Assembly (NCBI RefSeq): GCF_947497025.1
Contig: NZ_CANMFC010000007.1
Location: 124,001 to 188,000, forward strand
Length of the DNA stretch: 64,000 nucleotides
Reading direction: 5' to 3'
From: an uncultured Kushneria sp.
GTDB taxonomy: Bacteria > Pseudomonadota > Gammaproteobacteria > Pseudomonadales > Halomonadaceae
Part shown: in pieces, positions 54,360 through 63,967 of the stretch
How the letters are laid out: every line of letters begins with the position of its first letter
Position numbering within the stretch: the first letter of the stretch is position 1
Made by a program: the position numbers and the translations under genes
Notes under the pieces: generated by a model
The model's database searches: none
The model's input: only the letters and a program-made list of their open reading frames with translations
Told to the model about the DNA's origin: nothing

Positions 54360-56750
54360 ATGGCGCATCACCATGAGAAGCCGTTGGGCAGCGTCTCGAT
54401 CCTGACCCCCGTGCGGGGCAGTGCGCCGGACTGCGAACGTGCAACCTGCTGTGAGCCTCAAACGCTGTCCTCCTGCTGTGCACCGTCGAGTGATCATCAT
54501 GCATCCGAGGCTACTGCCGGCTGCTGTGGTGCTGATCATGCGCATCCGCCGCACGACGCACCGCTTCCGGGCAGCGTGCGTGAGGGCGATCAGCTGCGTA
54601 CCAGCATGCGCATTGCGCAGGTGTGCTGCCCGGTCGAGGAGCAGATGATCCGCAAGCAGCTGTCCGCCAGAGACGACGTTGAGCGGCTGGAGTTCAACCT
54701 GTTGCAGCGCGTGCTGACCGTGGTGCATGACCCGGAGGCGCTGAAGGATATTCTAAACGACATCCGTGAGCTTGGATTTGTACCGGAGCTTGCCGATGAC
54801 AGTGGCAAACTCGGGCCACAGGAAGAGACGCCTGCCCCCTGGGGGCCCCTGATCATGAGCGGTGTCGCCGCGCTTGCCTCCGAGGCAGTGGCGTGGATGA
54901 CAGGTCCGACATGGCTTGTGGCAGCGCTGGCGCTGGCGGCCATTGCCGGCTGCGGTCTGGACACCTGGCGCCGGGGATGGATCGCCGTGCGTCATGGCAA
55001 TCTCAACATCAATGCGCTGATGAGCATTGCGGTCACCGGCGCGCTTTTGATCGGCCACTGGCCCGAAGCGGCCATGGTGATGGTGCTGTTCAATCTGGCC
55101 GAGCGGATCGAGGCGCGCTCGCTGGCCCGGGCCAGGCATGCCATCGAGGATCTGATGAAGCTGGCCCCCGAGGTCGCCACCGTGCGCCTGGACAATGGCC
55201 GCTGGGCAGAAAGGCCGGTGGCGGATATCGCGGTAGGCGCCCTGATTCGGGTACGCCCCGGAGCGCGCATCGGGCTGGATGGCGAAGTGGTTTCGGGGGC
55301 GTCCAGCGTCAATCAGGCGCCGATCACCGGGGAGAGCATGCCGGTCGACAAGGCGCCGGGAGACAGCGTCTACGCCGGAACCATTGTGGAGGCCGGCGAG
55401 CTGGAGTGTCGCGTGACCCGCAGGGCCAATGACTCGACGCTTGCGCGCATCATCAGTGCCGTCGAACAGGCGCAGGGCGAAAGGGCGCCCACGCAGCGTT
55501 TCATCGATCGCTTTGCGCGCTTCTATACCCCCGCGGTGGTTGCGGTGGCGGCTCTGCTGGCGGTGCTGCCGCCGTTGCTGGCCGGCGGTGGCTGGCTCGA
55601 CTGGATCTATCGGGCACTGGTGCTGCTGGTGATTGCCTGCCCCTGTGCCCTGGTGATCTCCACACCGGTCACCGTGGTGACGGGGCTTGCCAACGCGGCC
55701 CGGCGCGGCATCCTGATCAAGGGCGGGGTCTATCTGGAAGAGGGGCGCCGCCTGAGCTGGGTCGCGCTGGACAAGACCGGCACGCTGACCCATGGGCGCC
55801 CACAGCAGACCCACGCCGTGGTACTGGAAGGCGAGGACGCCTCACAGACAGCGTCACTGGTGCTGGGACTTTCACAGCGCTCGGATCACCCAGTGTCCGT
55901 GGCGCTGGCCCGTGCCGGTGAAGAAGCGGGTGTAACGCCAGCGCCTTTTGAGGCCATCGAAGCGCTGCCGGGGCAGGGCCTGACCGGCCTCAGCGAGGGC
56001 GCGCGCTACTGGCTGGGCCACCAGGGGCTGGCTCTTGAGCGGGGCTGTCTGAGCGAGGTACTCAAGACACGAATTGAGACGCTTGAGTGTGAGGGACGCA
56101 CGGTGGTGGTGCTGATGGACGAGACCCGAGCGCTTGCGCTGTATGCCGTGGCCGATACGCTCAGGGCCACCAGCCGCGAGGCGGTGGAAGCGCTGCACCG
56201 CCTGGGGATTCGCACCCTGATGCTGACCGGGGACAACCCCCACGTTGCGGAGGCCATCGGGCGCAGCGTCGGCATTGATCGCATTGAAAGTGGCCTGATG
56301 CCGCAGGACAAGCTCTCGCATCTCGAGGCGCTGTCAGGTCAGGGGCGTGTGGCCATGATCGGCGATGGCATCAACGATGCGCCGGCGCTGGCCCGCGCCG
56401 ACATCGGTTTTGCCATGGGGGCGATGGGCACCGACAGCGCGATTGAAACCGCCGATGTGGCGCTGATGGATGACGACCTGCGCAAGGTGGGGGCCTTTAT
56501 TCGGCTGTCACGGGCGACTCATCGCATTCTGATGCAGAACATCGCGCTGGCGCTGTCGATCAAGGCGGTGTTTCTCGCGCTTACCGTGGCGGGGCTGGGG
56601 ACGCTGTGGATGGCCGTTTTTGCGGATGTGGGCGCCAGCGTGCTGGTAGTGCTCAACGGGTTACGGCTGCTGCGCCATGAGGCGAACGACAACCTGAAAA
56701 CGTCTGATACGGCTACCCCGACCAAGGTCTATGTAGGGGCAAATGCCTGA
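54360..56750 (+). CDS. cadA: Heavy-metal P1B-type ATPase (ZntA/CadA type)
   Basis: Exports Zn, Cd or Pb using ATP. Start MAHHHEKPLGSVS with AGGGGAG. 796 residues: a Cys/His-rich N-terminal tail (CERATCCEP...CCAPSSDHHA...CCGADHAHPPHD), one HMA-like domain with CCPVEE (about 95-160), eight membrane helices, the CPC translocation motif ACPCALVIS, phosphorylation site DKTGTLTHG, TGDNPHVAEAI and GDGINDAPAL. All catalytic motifs intact. Controlled by the divergent MerR gene. Confidence 0.95.
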   Translation: MAHHHEKPLGSVSILTPVRGSAPDCERATCCEPQTLSSCCAPSSDHHASEATAGCCGADHAHPPHDAPLPGSVREGDQLRTSMRIAQVCCPVEEQMIRKQLSARDDVERLEFNLLQRVLTVVHDPEALKDILNDIRELGFVPELADDSGKLGPQEETPAPWGPLIMSGVAALASEAVAWMTGPTWLVAALALAAIAGCGLDTWRRGWIAVRHGNLNINALMSIAVTGALLIGHWPEAAMVMVLFNLAERIEARSLARARHAIEDLMKLAPEVATVRLDNGRWAERPVADIAVGALIRVRPGARIGLDGEVVSGASSVNQAPITGESMPVDKAPGDSVYAGTIVEAGELECRVTRRANDSTLARIISAVEQAQGERAPTQRFIDRFARFYTPAVVAVAALLAVLPPLLAGGGWLDWIYRALVLLVIACPCALVISTPVTVVTGLANAARRGILIKGGVYLEEGRRLSWVALDKTGTLTHGRPQQTHAVVLEGEDASQTASLVLGLSQRSDHPVSVALARAGEEAGVTPAPFEAIEALPGQGLTGLSEGARYWLGHQGLALERGCLSEVLKTRIETLECEGRTVVVLMDETRALALYAVADTLRATSREAVEALHRLGIRTLMLTGDNPHVAEAIGRSVGIDRIESGLMPQDKLSHLEALSGQGRVAMIGDGINDAPALARADIGFAMGAMGTDSAIETADVALMDDDLRKVGAFIRLSRATHRILMQNIALALSIKAVFLALTVAGLGTLWMAVFADVGASVLVVLNGLRLLRHEANDNLKTSDTATPTKVYVGANA

Positions 56751-56843
56751 ATGTGACATTTTGATGACAGCGCCATGACATGGGTCTACCCCTTTGGGTG
56801 CAGGACAACCTGCGGCGCGTATGTCATAGAGATCGAGGCATTC

Positions 56844-58178
56844 ATGTACGGAATCTTCAAGGCCGGGCGTCCCGGTAAACCGCTTTCGGAGGCGGATATC
56901 GATGGCACCTACAAGCGCCTGCGCTGGCAGATTTTTGCCGGTATCTTTATCGGCTATGCCGGTTACTATCTGGTCCGCAAGAACTTCACCCTGGCCATTC
57001 CCAGTCTGGTGGAGCAGGGGTACTCCCGCGGGGATCTGGGGCTTGCGCTGGCGGGTGTCTCGATTGCCTACGGTATTTCCAAGTTTCTGATGGGGGCGGT
57101 GTCGGACCGCTCCAACCCGCGCTATTTTCTGCCGGCAGGGCTTTTGTGCTCGGCGCTGATCATGTTCCTGTTCGGGTTTTCAGAGTGGGCCACGTCCAGT
57201 ATCGCCATCATGTTCGTGCTGCTGTTTCTCAACGGCTGGGTGCAGGGCATGGGATGGCCGCCATGCGGGCGTACCATGGTGCACTGGTGGTCAAAGCATG
57301 AGCGCGGCGGTGTGGTGTCGGTGTGGAATGTGGCCCACAACGTGGGCGGCGGTCTGATCGGGCCGCTGTTCATTCTGGGCATGGCCTGGTTCAACGACTG
57401 GCGCTCGGCCTTTTATGTCCCGGCTGCCGTGGCCGTGGGGGTCGCCGTCTTTGCGCTGTTGACCATGCGCGATACGCCGCAGACCTGTGGGCTGCCGCCG
57501 ATCGAGAAGTACAAGAACGATTACCCGGAAGGCTATGACGAAAGCCATGAACGCGAGTTTTCCGCCCGCGAAATCTTCGTTGAGCATGTGCTGAAAAATC
57601 GTCTGCTGTGGTGTATCGCGCTCGCCAACGTCTTTGTCTATCTGCTGCGTTACGGCGTGCTCGACTGGGCGCCGACCTACCTGCAGGAGGTCAAGCACTT
57701 CACGGTCGACAAGTCTTCCTGGGCCTATTTTCTCTATGAGTGGGCGGGTATCCCCGGCACACTGTTGTGCGGCTGGCTCTCCGATAAACTCTTCCGCGGT
57801 AATCGCGGCGCGACCGGTATCTGCTTCATGGCCCTGGTCACGGTCTTTACCGTGCTTTACTGGCTCAACCCGCCGGGCAATCCGACCATTGATATGCTGT
57901 GTCTGATCGCCATCGGTTTCCTGATCTACGGTCCTGTCATGCTGATCGGACTGCATGCGCTGGAGCTGGTGCCCAAGAAGGCGGCCGGGACTGCGGCCGG
58001 GTTTACCGGGCTTTTCGGCTATCTGGGCGGCTCGGTCGCCGCCAGTGCGCTGGTGGGCTACACGGTGGACCATTACGGTTGGGACGGCGGTTTTGCACTG
58101 CTGGTGGCGGCCTGCGTTCTATCCATCGTGCTGCTGGCGCTCACGCTTCGTCAGGCGCCGGCCAAACGCACCGCCTGA
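56844..58178 (+). CDS. glpT: Glycerol-3-phosphate transporter (MFS)
   Basis: Inner-membrane antiporter of organophosphates. Start [19 protein letters not shown]; 444 residues and 12 spans. The GlpT-type motif [14 protein letters not shown] contains the substrate Arg. Another is [25 protein letters not shown], the organophosphate:phosphate antiporter signature. Closely related UhpT/UhpC/PgtP are possible, but length and motifs favour GlpT. No glpQ or glpK is near. Confidence 0.9.
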   Translation: MYGIFKAGRPGKPLSEADIDGTYKRLRWQIFAGIFIGYAGYYLVRKNFTLAIPSLVEQGYSRGDLGLALAGVSIAYGISKFLMGAVSDRSNPRYFLPAGLLCSALIMFLFGFSEWATSSIAIMFVLLFLNGWVQGMGWPPCGRTMVHWWSKHERGGVVSVWNVAHNVGGGLIGPLFILGMAWFNDWRSAFYVPAAVAVGVAVFALLTMRDTPQTCGLPPIEKYKNDYPEGYDESHEREFSAREIFVEHVLKNRLLWCIALANVFVYLLRYGVLDWAPTYLQEVKHFTVDKSSWAYFLYEWAGIPGTLLCGWLSDKLFRGNRGATGICFMALVTVFTVLYWLNPPGNPTIDMLCLIAIGFLIYGPVMLIGLHALELVPKKAAGTAAGFTGLFGYLGGSVAASALVGYTVDHYGWDGGFALLVAACVLSIVLLALTLRQAPAKRTA

Positions 58179-58251
58179 TAGTGATGTGACGCCTCCGACT
58201 GACCGGCTCGCCTGGCGAACCGGTCAGTTCATGTCCGTCATGTCAGGTTCT

Positions 58252-59223
58252 TCATGTCAAAGCCGCGCCGCTGATGTCTGAAAGGGTCAGCTTGAGCGAA
58301 CGTTCGAGCGCCGCGCCGTGGCCCATCCCTTCGAGCACTTCAAAGCGTGCCTCAAAGCCGGGTACCCGATCCATTTGTTGTGCCAGCCCTCGTAGCTGAT
58401 CGTTGATCTCCTGGTCGCTGCCGCCGTTGGAATAGGGGCCGCGGCGCTGGAGTTCAGCATCGCCGCGCATTAAAAGGGCACTGCCGTGCTGATCCGACGG
58501 CCATTGAAACCGACCCGCTTCTGCAACGACCTGATAGCCGTTCCAGTGCAGCGTGGGGCTGGCCGCATACCAGTGATCGAACAGCGAAGGGCGGGTGAAC
58601 AGCGCGTGCAGGACAAACAGCCCGCCAAAGGAGTGGCCCCAGAGGGCGCGGTCGGCCGTGTTGATGGGCAGGTCACGCTCGGCCTGCGCCATGATGGTGT
58701 CATTCAACAGTGTGATGAAGTCATCGGCACCGCCACCACGACGCTCGGGGTCACGATCGTTGATGATCGGCGCCTGTTCCGCACGTTTTGGCGTGTAGTC
58801 CCACTGACGCGCGACCACATCGAAGCGTTGGTCCGTGTCGTAGCCCAGCGCGATCAGGACCGGCGGCGTGGCGGCGTCCATCGCTTTTAGTGACTGCTCA
58901 TCAAGCGCGGCCAGCGCGGCGTTGCCATCGAGTAGATAGATCGGCGTGTAACCGGCCTCGGGTGGCCCCTTTTTGGGGATGGCCACCGTGATGCGGTAGT
59001 GACGCTGCCCATCCGGGCTTGCCAGCCGGTGCACCCTGAAATCATAAACGCTGGAGCCCTTCTCGACGATGCCCGGCGGCAGCGGCTGGTTGAAGTCGGG
59101 CGCCGGGCTCGCCATGACCGGGGCTGACCAGAGTGCGCCAGGCAACAGGGAGAGCAGGGCCCCGGTAGTGGCGCTCTTGAGCAATTGGCGCCGGGTGCCA
59201 TCAAAGTTGGCATGCAGTGTCAT
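58252..59223 (-). CDS. Exported siderophore-esterase-like hydrolase (IroE/BesA type)
   Basis: Start MTLHANFDGTRRQLLKS; a Tat-like RR signal (TRRQLLKSATTGALLSLLPG) precedes an alpha/beta-hydrolase domain. 323 residues. Nucleophile in RALWGHSFGGLFVLH (about residue 195) and His in LEGMGHGAALERS. This is the putative esterase family that includes enterobactin and salmochelin esterases. A Fur-box-like sequence lies in the divergent promoter gap, supporting an iron role. Confidence 0.82.
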   Translation of the reverse strand: MTLHANFDGTRRQLLKSATTGALLSLLPGALWSAPVMASPAPDFNQPLPPGIVEKGSSVYDFRVHRLASPDGQRHYRITVAIPKKGPPEAGYTPIYLLDGNAALAALDEQSLKAMDAATPPVLIALGYDTDQRFDVVARQWDYTPKRAEQAPIINDRDPERRGGGADDFITLLNDTIMAQAERDLPINTADRALWGHSFGGLFVLHALFTRPSLFDHWYAASPTLHWNGYQVVAEAGRFQWPSDQHGSALLMRGDAELQRRGPYSNGGSDQEINDQLRGLAQQMDRVPGFEARFEVLEGMGHGAALERSLKLTLSDISGAALT

Positions 59224-59334
59224 GAAGCCTCGCAATGATTTGTGGAATCCCTGTTATGTGATCGGCGACAGACGCGTCATGTCAACGTTTTTCCAGCGGC
59301 ATCTTTTGTGGATGAAGTTCGATTGACGTTTTTA

Positions 59335-59353
59335 ACTGATAATCATTTACATT
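59335..59353. promoter_or_regulatory. Fur box: Fur-box-like site
   Basis: CTGATAATCATTTACATTC matches the GATAAT-nATTATC-type Fur consensus at many positions (GATAATCATTTA). It lies between the divergent esterase and YncE-like genes. Confidence 0.6.
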
Positions 59354-59421
59354 CGGGTGGCGGGCTGTCACACGTTATGACATCCTGACCGCCTGAATAT
59401 TTATTGCAGGGAAACTACTTC

Positions 59422-60573
59422 ATGGCAAAAACGGTTATGGCAAGGACGACCCGGCGTTCCGCTCGTTTATTGCAGGGAACGCTTATCGCGCTGGGGCTTG
59501 TCACCCTGTCGGCCCCCTGGGCGGTGGCAGGTGAGCAGCCGACCCAGCAGCAAGGCAGCGCGCAGCAGAGTGTTTCCGATCACATCGTGGCGCAAAAGGA
59601 TGTGGCCATAGGGCTCTACGAACTGGTGTTCAGCCCGTCGCAGCAGTCGATCTATGTGGCCGCCACCAGCGGCTTCGGCGAGGGGGCCAGCGACAATTAT
59701 GGTGAGGGTGAAGGCGGCAGTATCTATCGACTGGATCCGCAGACGCTGGAGATCAAGGACACCATCAAGCTGGATCAAAAGCCCTTTGGTCTGGCGCTGA
59801 ATGAGAAAACCCATACGTTGTTTGTCGGCCATACGCTGGATCAGAGCGTGACCGCCATCAATCTGGATGACAACAGCACTCGTCACCTGGCCCTGGCCAC
59901 CGAGGCTGAAAAGGCCGAGGCGAAAAAGAACGATGTCTTTGGCCCTAACCCGCGCCAGCTCAGCGTCGATGAGCAGAGCAATACACTCTATGTGACCGGG
60001 GTGGGCGACAAGAGCGTTTTGTGGGTCATCAATGGGGAAGATCTGACCCTGACCGATACCATCGAAGGTTTCGGCACCTGGGCCACAGGCCTTGCCGTGG
60101 ATCACGATGGCAAGCGTCTTTATGTCTCCACCATGAAGGACAACGCCGTTCGTGTGGTTGACATGGACAGTCACAAGATTATCGCGCAGTGGCCCACCGG
60201 CGGCGAAGGCCCGTTGAATCTGGCGCTGGATGGCGAAAAGCATCAGCTTTACGTCACCAATGCCAACAGCGGCAATGTCACGGTGCTGGATACGCACAAC
60301 GGCAAGGTGGTGGATACGCTGAAAAGCGGTGAAGGGGCGCTGGCACTGATGCTGACAGGGGATCGTCTTTACGTGACCAACCGTGAAGCGCAGACGGTGA
60401 CGCTCTTTGATCGGGAAAGCCACAGGCTGCTTGAGACCATTAAAACGCCGCTGATGCCCAATAGTCTGGCCACGATCTCGGATGTCTCCGGTGTTTTTGT
60501 GTCTCTCAAGCAAAAGCTGGATGAAAACCATCAGACCGACAAGCCTGACAGCGTCGTCCATATCAAGCCCTGA
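59422..60573 (+). CDS. YncE-family exported beta-propeller protein
   Basis: 383 residues from MAKTVMARTTRRSARLL (start of the signal peptide), ending after the AWAVAG-like cleavage region. Mature protein has seven-bladed YVTN/NHL-like repeats, e.g. IYVAATSGFG, LFVGHTLDQSVTAINL, LYVTGVGDKSVLWVI, LYVSTMKDNAVRVV, LYVTNANSGNVTVL. Periplasmic. E. coli YncE is iron-regulated by Fur; the same is suggested here by the Fur-box-like site and divergent esterase. Confidence 0.88.
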   Translation: MAKTVMARTTRRSARLLQGTLIALGLVTLSAPWAVAGEQPTQQQGSAQQSVSDHIVAQKDVAIGLYELVFSPSQQSIYVAATSGFGEGASDNYGEGEGGSIYRLDPQTLEIKDTIKLDQKPFGLALNEKTHTLFVGHTLDQSVTAINLDDNSTRHLALATEAEKAEAKKNDVFGPNPRQLSVDEQSNTLYVTGVGDKSVLWVINGEDLTLTDTIEGFGTWATGLAVDHDGKRLYVSTMKDNAVRVVDMDSHKIIAQWPTGGEGPLNLALDGEKHQLYVTNANSGNVTVLDTHNGKVVDTLKSGEGALALMLTGDRLYVTNREAQTVTLFDRESHRLLETIKTPLMPNSLATISDVSGVFVSLKQKLDENHQTDKPDSVVHIKP

Positions 60574-60609
60574 TCGCAGCGGCATTTAAATACCGCGGTC
60601 TGTACGACA

Positions 60610-60632
60610 ACGGCCTCCCGATCGGGAGGCCG
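60610..60632 (+). terminator. Terminator after the YncE-like gene
   Basis: ACGGCCTCCCGA / TCGGGAGGCCGT perfect inverted repeat followed by TTGACTTTT. Confidence 0.8.
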
Positions 60633-60714
60633 TTTGACTTTTAAAGCATCTTCAACAGGCAGGCGGCCCGGCGTGATTTGTCGCCGTTACAGAGTGCGCT
60701 GTCGCTGACACGGT

Positions 60715-61071
60715 TCAGTCGTCGGTATCCGTGTCGCTATCGGCGCTTGCGCCGCTCTCCTCACTCGAGCCGCCACCAGCGCTCGCACCGTCATCAGTGT
60801 TCTTGTTGTGCTCGCTGCCCGTGTTGGTACCGGTGTCGGTATCTCCATCGGCATCAGCGGCTGTGGACGCGCCGAAATCGTCAGTGTGCTGCTGGTTTTC
60901 GCCCCCCGTGGTGTGGCCATCCGGCTGCTTGCCCTGGCCGGGATTGATGGCGTTGGGAGAGACACTGCCCTGCGTCTGACTTTTTTGCTGGTCGTTGCTG
61001 CTGGTATCGGCTGCCAGTACTGGTGTGACGGCGAGCGCCAGAACGAAAGGGGCTATCCATGCTGCTTTCAT
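60715..61071 (-). CDS. Secreted acidic Ser/Thr/Asp-rich protein
   Basis: 118 residues. Signal peptide MKAAWIAPFVLALAVTPVLA, then a low-complexity, strongly acidic, polar tail (Gln, Gly, Ser, Thr, Asp), ending DSDTDTDD. No domain. The signal peptide is nearly identical to that of the next gene, so the pair is paralogous. Extreme acidity would suit a halophile's exported protein. Function unknown. Confidence 0.75.
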   Translation of the reverse strand: MKAAWIAPFVLALAVTPVLAADTSSNDQQKSQTQGSVSPNAINPGQGKQPDGHTTGGENQQHTDDFGASTAADADGDTDTGTNTGSEHNKNTDDGASAGGGSSEESGASADSDTDTDD

Positions 61072-61320
61072 GCGGTTTCTCCTGTGTCAGGTTCGCTGTT
61101 CAAGGCCTGTAAGAGGCTGCTGCAAAAGAACCTGTTATCTGTCGGAATCGAGGGCAATGGGGCGGATGCTTGTTAGCCACAATATAGATCAGAACAAGAG
61201 GAATGCCTGAACACGCACCAACGTCTTCAAGATAAAACAGGGCGACAGGGAAAAGCGGGCTGGCGAGGCTGGCAGGGCAGGTTTAATGAGCGCAGCACAG
61301 GGTGCTGCGCCTGACATCGA

Positions 61321-61587
61321 TCAAGAGTCCGTATCGGTATCCGTGTCGGTGTCCATGTCATCGTCGGTGTCCATGTCGCCGTTATCGGTGTCCATGTCAT
61401 CATCCTGACGTGTCATCCGATCGTCGGTATCGCCGTTGCTCATGTCGGAATGCGCACTTTCAGCAGTGGTACCCTGCTGCATCTGGCCATCCTGCATTTG
61501 ATCGTTGTCGGTATCCATGTCATCGGCCAGCGCGGGGGTGACAGCCAGTGCCAGTGCAAAGGGGGCAAGCCATGTCGCTTTCATCAT
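61321..61587 (-). CDS. Secreted acidic Asp/Thr/Met-repeat protein
   Basis: 88 residues from MMKATWLAPFALALAVTPALA (AGGAG eight bases upstream). The mature part is built of D-M-D-T-D and D-T-D units (DDMDTDNDQMQDG...DMDTDNGDMDTDDDMDTD), with hardly any positive charge. The underlying DNA is a simple repeat of GTGTCGGTGTCC type, liable to length change. Possibly Ca- or metal-binding, but no EF-hand or other known motif is seen. Confidence 0.75.
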   Translation of the reverse strand: MMKATWLAPFALALAVTPALADDMDTDNDQMQDGQMQQGTTAESAHSDMSNGDTDDRMTRQDDDMDTDNGDMDTDDDMDTDTDTDTDS

Positions 61588-61868
61588 GTTTCTTTCTCCT
61601 GTCCCTGGGATAATACTCAACAGGCCCTCTGGCCTGCTGATCAAAAGCCTGGTTGGCCTTGCGCTGGAACACAAATCGCTACTCGTCCAAACCCTTGCTG
61701 CACATCAAATTTTAATTTCAGGCTGTTGAAAAATAACTAAAAATATTTTCTTAATATTAGCTTTATTTGGTTCTCTGCCTGTCGCCAACAGTGTCGCCCT
61801 GATCTGTAGTAGCGGATGGTGCGTGTTATAACGGCGTCCCTACTCAACCTCAGGGAGGTGTTTTCGCC

Positions 61869-62243
61869 ATGGTCATTGCCGCGCCCTGTCCGGATACCAA
61901 ACTGCGCCTGGTGTTCGACAATGGTCTGGTGCTGGGTCCGGGCAAGATTGCCCTGCTGGAGGCCATCCGCGAGACCGGCTCCATCGCTGCCGCAGCAAGG
62001 TGCACGGCCATCAGCTATCGCAAGACACGCCACCTGATCGATGCTCTCAATGGCGCTTTCGATCAGCCACTGGTGCTCTCCAGCAAGGGCGGTTCTGCCC
62101 ACGGCGGCGCCCGGCTGACGCCGCTGGGCCTTGACATCATTGCGCGCTATCGACGCGTCGAGCAGCAGACCCGCCATGCGGTCGACACGCACTTCGGCGA
62201 TCTGAAGCACTCACTGACGACGCTTGATGATGATAAAACCTGA
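61869..62243 (+). CDS. ModE-like winged-helix regulator without TOBE domain
   Basis: 124 residues, the N-terminal DNA-binding half of ModE only. The LysR-like HTH ALLEAIRETGSIAAAARCTAISYRKTRHLIDAL is intact, followed by VLSSKGGSAHGGARLTPLGLDIIARYRRVE. The molybdate-binding Mop/TOBE domains are missing. It stands in front of modABC and is probably the operon's regulator, sensing through another means or acting as a simple repressor. GGGAGG precedes it. Confidence 0.82.
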   Translation: MVIAAPCPDTKLRLVFDNGLVLGPGKIALLEAIRETGSIAAAARCTAISYRKTRHLIDALNGAFDQPLVLSSKGGSAHGGARLTPLGLDIIARYRRVEQQTRHAVDTHFGDLKHSLTTLDDDKT

Positions 62244-62410
62244 CTTCCTGCTTGCTGGATGCTCTTGCAAATACGGCCTGATCACAGGGGGCGGTGGTGC
62301 GCGAAAAAGCGATGTTTGAGCTACGATATTTCGATGTGCAAAAATAAGCACATCGGTGATGCCCTCTGTGTCATCACCACATTCATCCCCTTCAAGGAAG
62401 ACGGTATTTC

Positions 62411-63190
62411 ATGCTCAGGCCCTTCGTTATCGTTATGGCGGCAACGCTTTTGTGCTGCAGCACGGCAAGTGCTGCCGAGCGCATTGATGTTCAGGCGGCT
62501 GCCTCTTTGACAGATGTCATGAACACCCTGATTGATCGCTACGAGCAACATCAAGATGTGGACCTTGTGCCGGTCTATGCCTCTTCCTCGACGCTGGCGC
62601 GACAGATTTCCCAGGGGGCGCCGGCAGATGTTTATCTCTCGGCCAACGAAAAATGGATGGATTGGTTGGAAGAACAGGGAGAACCGCTCCAGGCGCGCCG
62701 TGACCTGCTCAATAACCGTTTGGCGCTGATTACGGCAGACGGCAGCGGTATCGAAAACTTTACGCCGGATGCCGAGCACCCCTTGAGCCAGACTCTCAAG
62801 GAAGGCGATCGCATCGCGGTGGGAGATCCGGATCATGTGCCGGCCGGTATCTACGCCAGACAGGCCCTTGAGCGTCTCGGTCAGTGGCAGACGCTCAAGC
62901 CTCGCCTGGCGCGTGCCAGCGACGTGCGCGGCGCACTGGCGCTGGTCGAGCGCGGCGAGACACCGCTGGGCGTGGTCTACGCAACCGATGCCATGGCAGG
63001 CGAGCACGTGCGCCAGTTGGGACTTTTCCCTGCCGACAGTCATGACCCGATTACCTATCCGGCCGCACTTGTGGGCAGGGAACCGAGCCCGCAGGCCCGC
63101 GCGTTCCTGCAATGGCTGGGCAGCGATGAAGCGGCCAGTATTTTCAGGCAGTACGGGTTCGAGGTGAACGGGTCGGCGGATGCGAACTGA
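62411..63190 (+). CDS. modA: Molybdate ABC importer substrate-binding protein
   Basis: Periplasmic molybdate/tungstate-binding protein, 259 residues. Signal peptide to about residue 22 (TASAA), then IDVQAAASLTDVMNTL, PVYASSSTLARQISQGAPADVYLSA and VYATDAMAG, the classic ModA motifs with Ser-rich oxyanion ligands. First gene of the transport operon. Confidence 0.95.
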   Translation: MLRPFVIVMAATLLCCSTASAAERIDVQAAASLTDVMNTLIDRYEQHQDVDLVPVYASSSTLARQISQGAPADVYLSANEKWMDWLEEQGEPLQARRDLLNNRLALITADGSGIENFTPDAEHPLSQTLKEGDRIAVGDPDHVPAGIYARQALERLGQWQTLKPRLARASDVRGALALVERGETPLGVVYATDAMAGEHVRQLGLFPADSHDPITYPAALVGREPSPQARAFLQWLGSDEAASIFRQYGFEVNGSADAN

Positions 63191-63226
63191 TCGACGCCTG
63201 CGACCTCGCTGCGCAAGGATGGCGAT

Positions 63227-63931
63227 GTGCTGACACCGCTTGAAATTGAAGCCCTGCAGATCAGCCTGCAGGTCTCCGGCACGGCGCTTTTGATCATTCT
63301 GGTGCCCGGCATTGCCATGGCCTGGCTGCTGGCCCGTCACGAGTTTGTCGGCAAGTCGCTGCTGGATGGCATTGTGCACCTGCCGCTGGTGCTGCCGCCG
63401 GTGGTCGTGGGCTATCTGCTGCTGATCGTGATGGGCCGCCGGGGCCTCGTGGGGGGCTGGCTCTTTGAGCATCTGGGGCTGTCGCTGCCGTTTACCTGGC
63501 AGGGCGCGGCGCTGGCGGGTGGTGTCATGGCCTTTCCACTGCTGGTGCGCGCCGTCAGGCTGTCACTGGAAGCCGTGGACCCGCGCCTTGAAGCGGCCGC
63601 TCGCACGCTGGGCGCGTCACGGCTGCGGGTCTTTTTCACCATCACCCTGCCGTTGGCAGTGCCGGGGCTGGTGACCGGGGCCGTGCTGGCCTTTGCCCGG
63701 GCGCTGTCGGAGTTCGGCGCCACCATTACCTTTGCCTCCAACATTCCCGGCGAGACCCGAACGCTGCCGCTGGCGCTTTATTCGCTGATTCAGACGCCCG
63801 GCATGGAAGATGCGGCGGCCCGGCTGTGCGTGATCTCGGTCGTGGTGGCGATGGCCTCGCTGGTGGCCTCGGAGTGGCTGGCACGCCGCACCCGCCGTCG
63901 TATGGCCGGTCGGGACAGGGGGGCACCATGA
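63227..63931 (+). CDS. modB: Molybdate ABC importer permease
   Basis: 234 residues from GTG (AAGGA upstream), five to six spans. EAA loop EAAARTLGASRLRVFFTITLPLAVPGL and the ModB motif ARALSEFGATITFASNIPGETRTLPLALYSL are intact. 36 bp after modA and 36 bp before modC. Confidence 0.95.
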   Translation: MLTPLEIEALQISLQVSGTALLIILVPGIAMAWLLARHEFVGKSLLDGIVHLPLVLPPVVVGYLLLIVMGRRGLVGGWLFEHLGLSLPFTWQGAALAGGVMAFPLLVRAVRLSLEAVDPRLEAAARTLGASRLRVFFTITLPLAVPGLVTGAVLAFARALSEFGATITFASNIPGETRTLPLALYSLIQTPGMEDAAARLCVISVVVAMASLVASEWLARRTRRRMAGRDRGAP

Positions 63932-63967
63932 TCCTGGCACTGACATCGACACCACGGGGCGGCCGGC

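Noticed and set aside
61321..61460. Regular short DNA repeats suggestive of a CRISPR array
   Set aside because: They are in-frame codon repeats for Asp/Thr/Met in a secreted protein, without unique spacers or cas genes.
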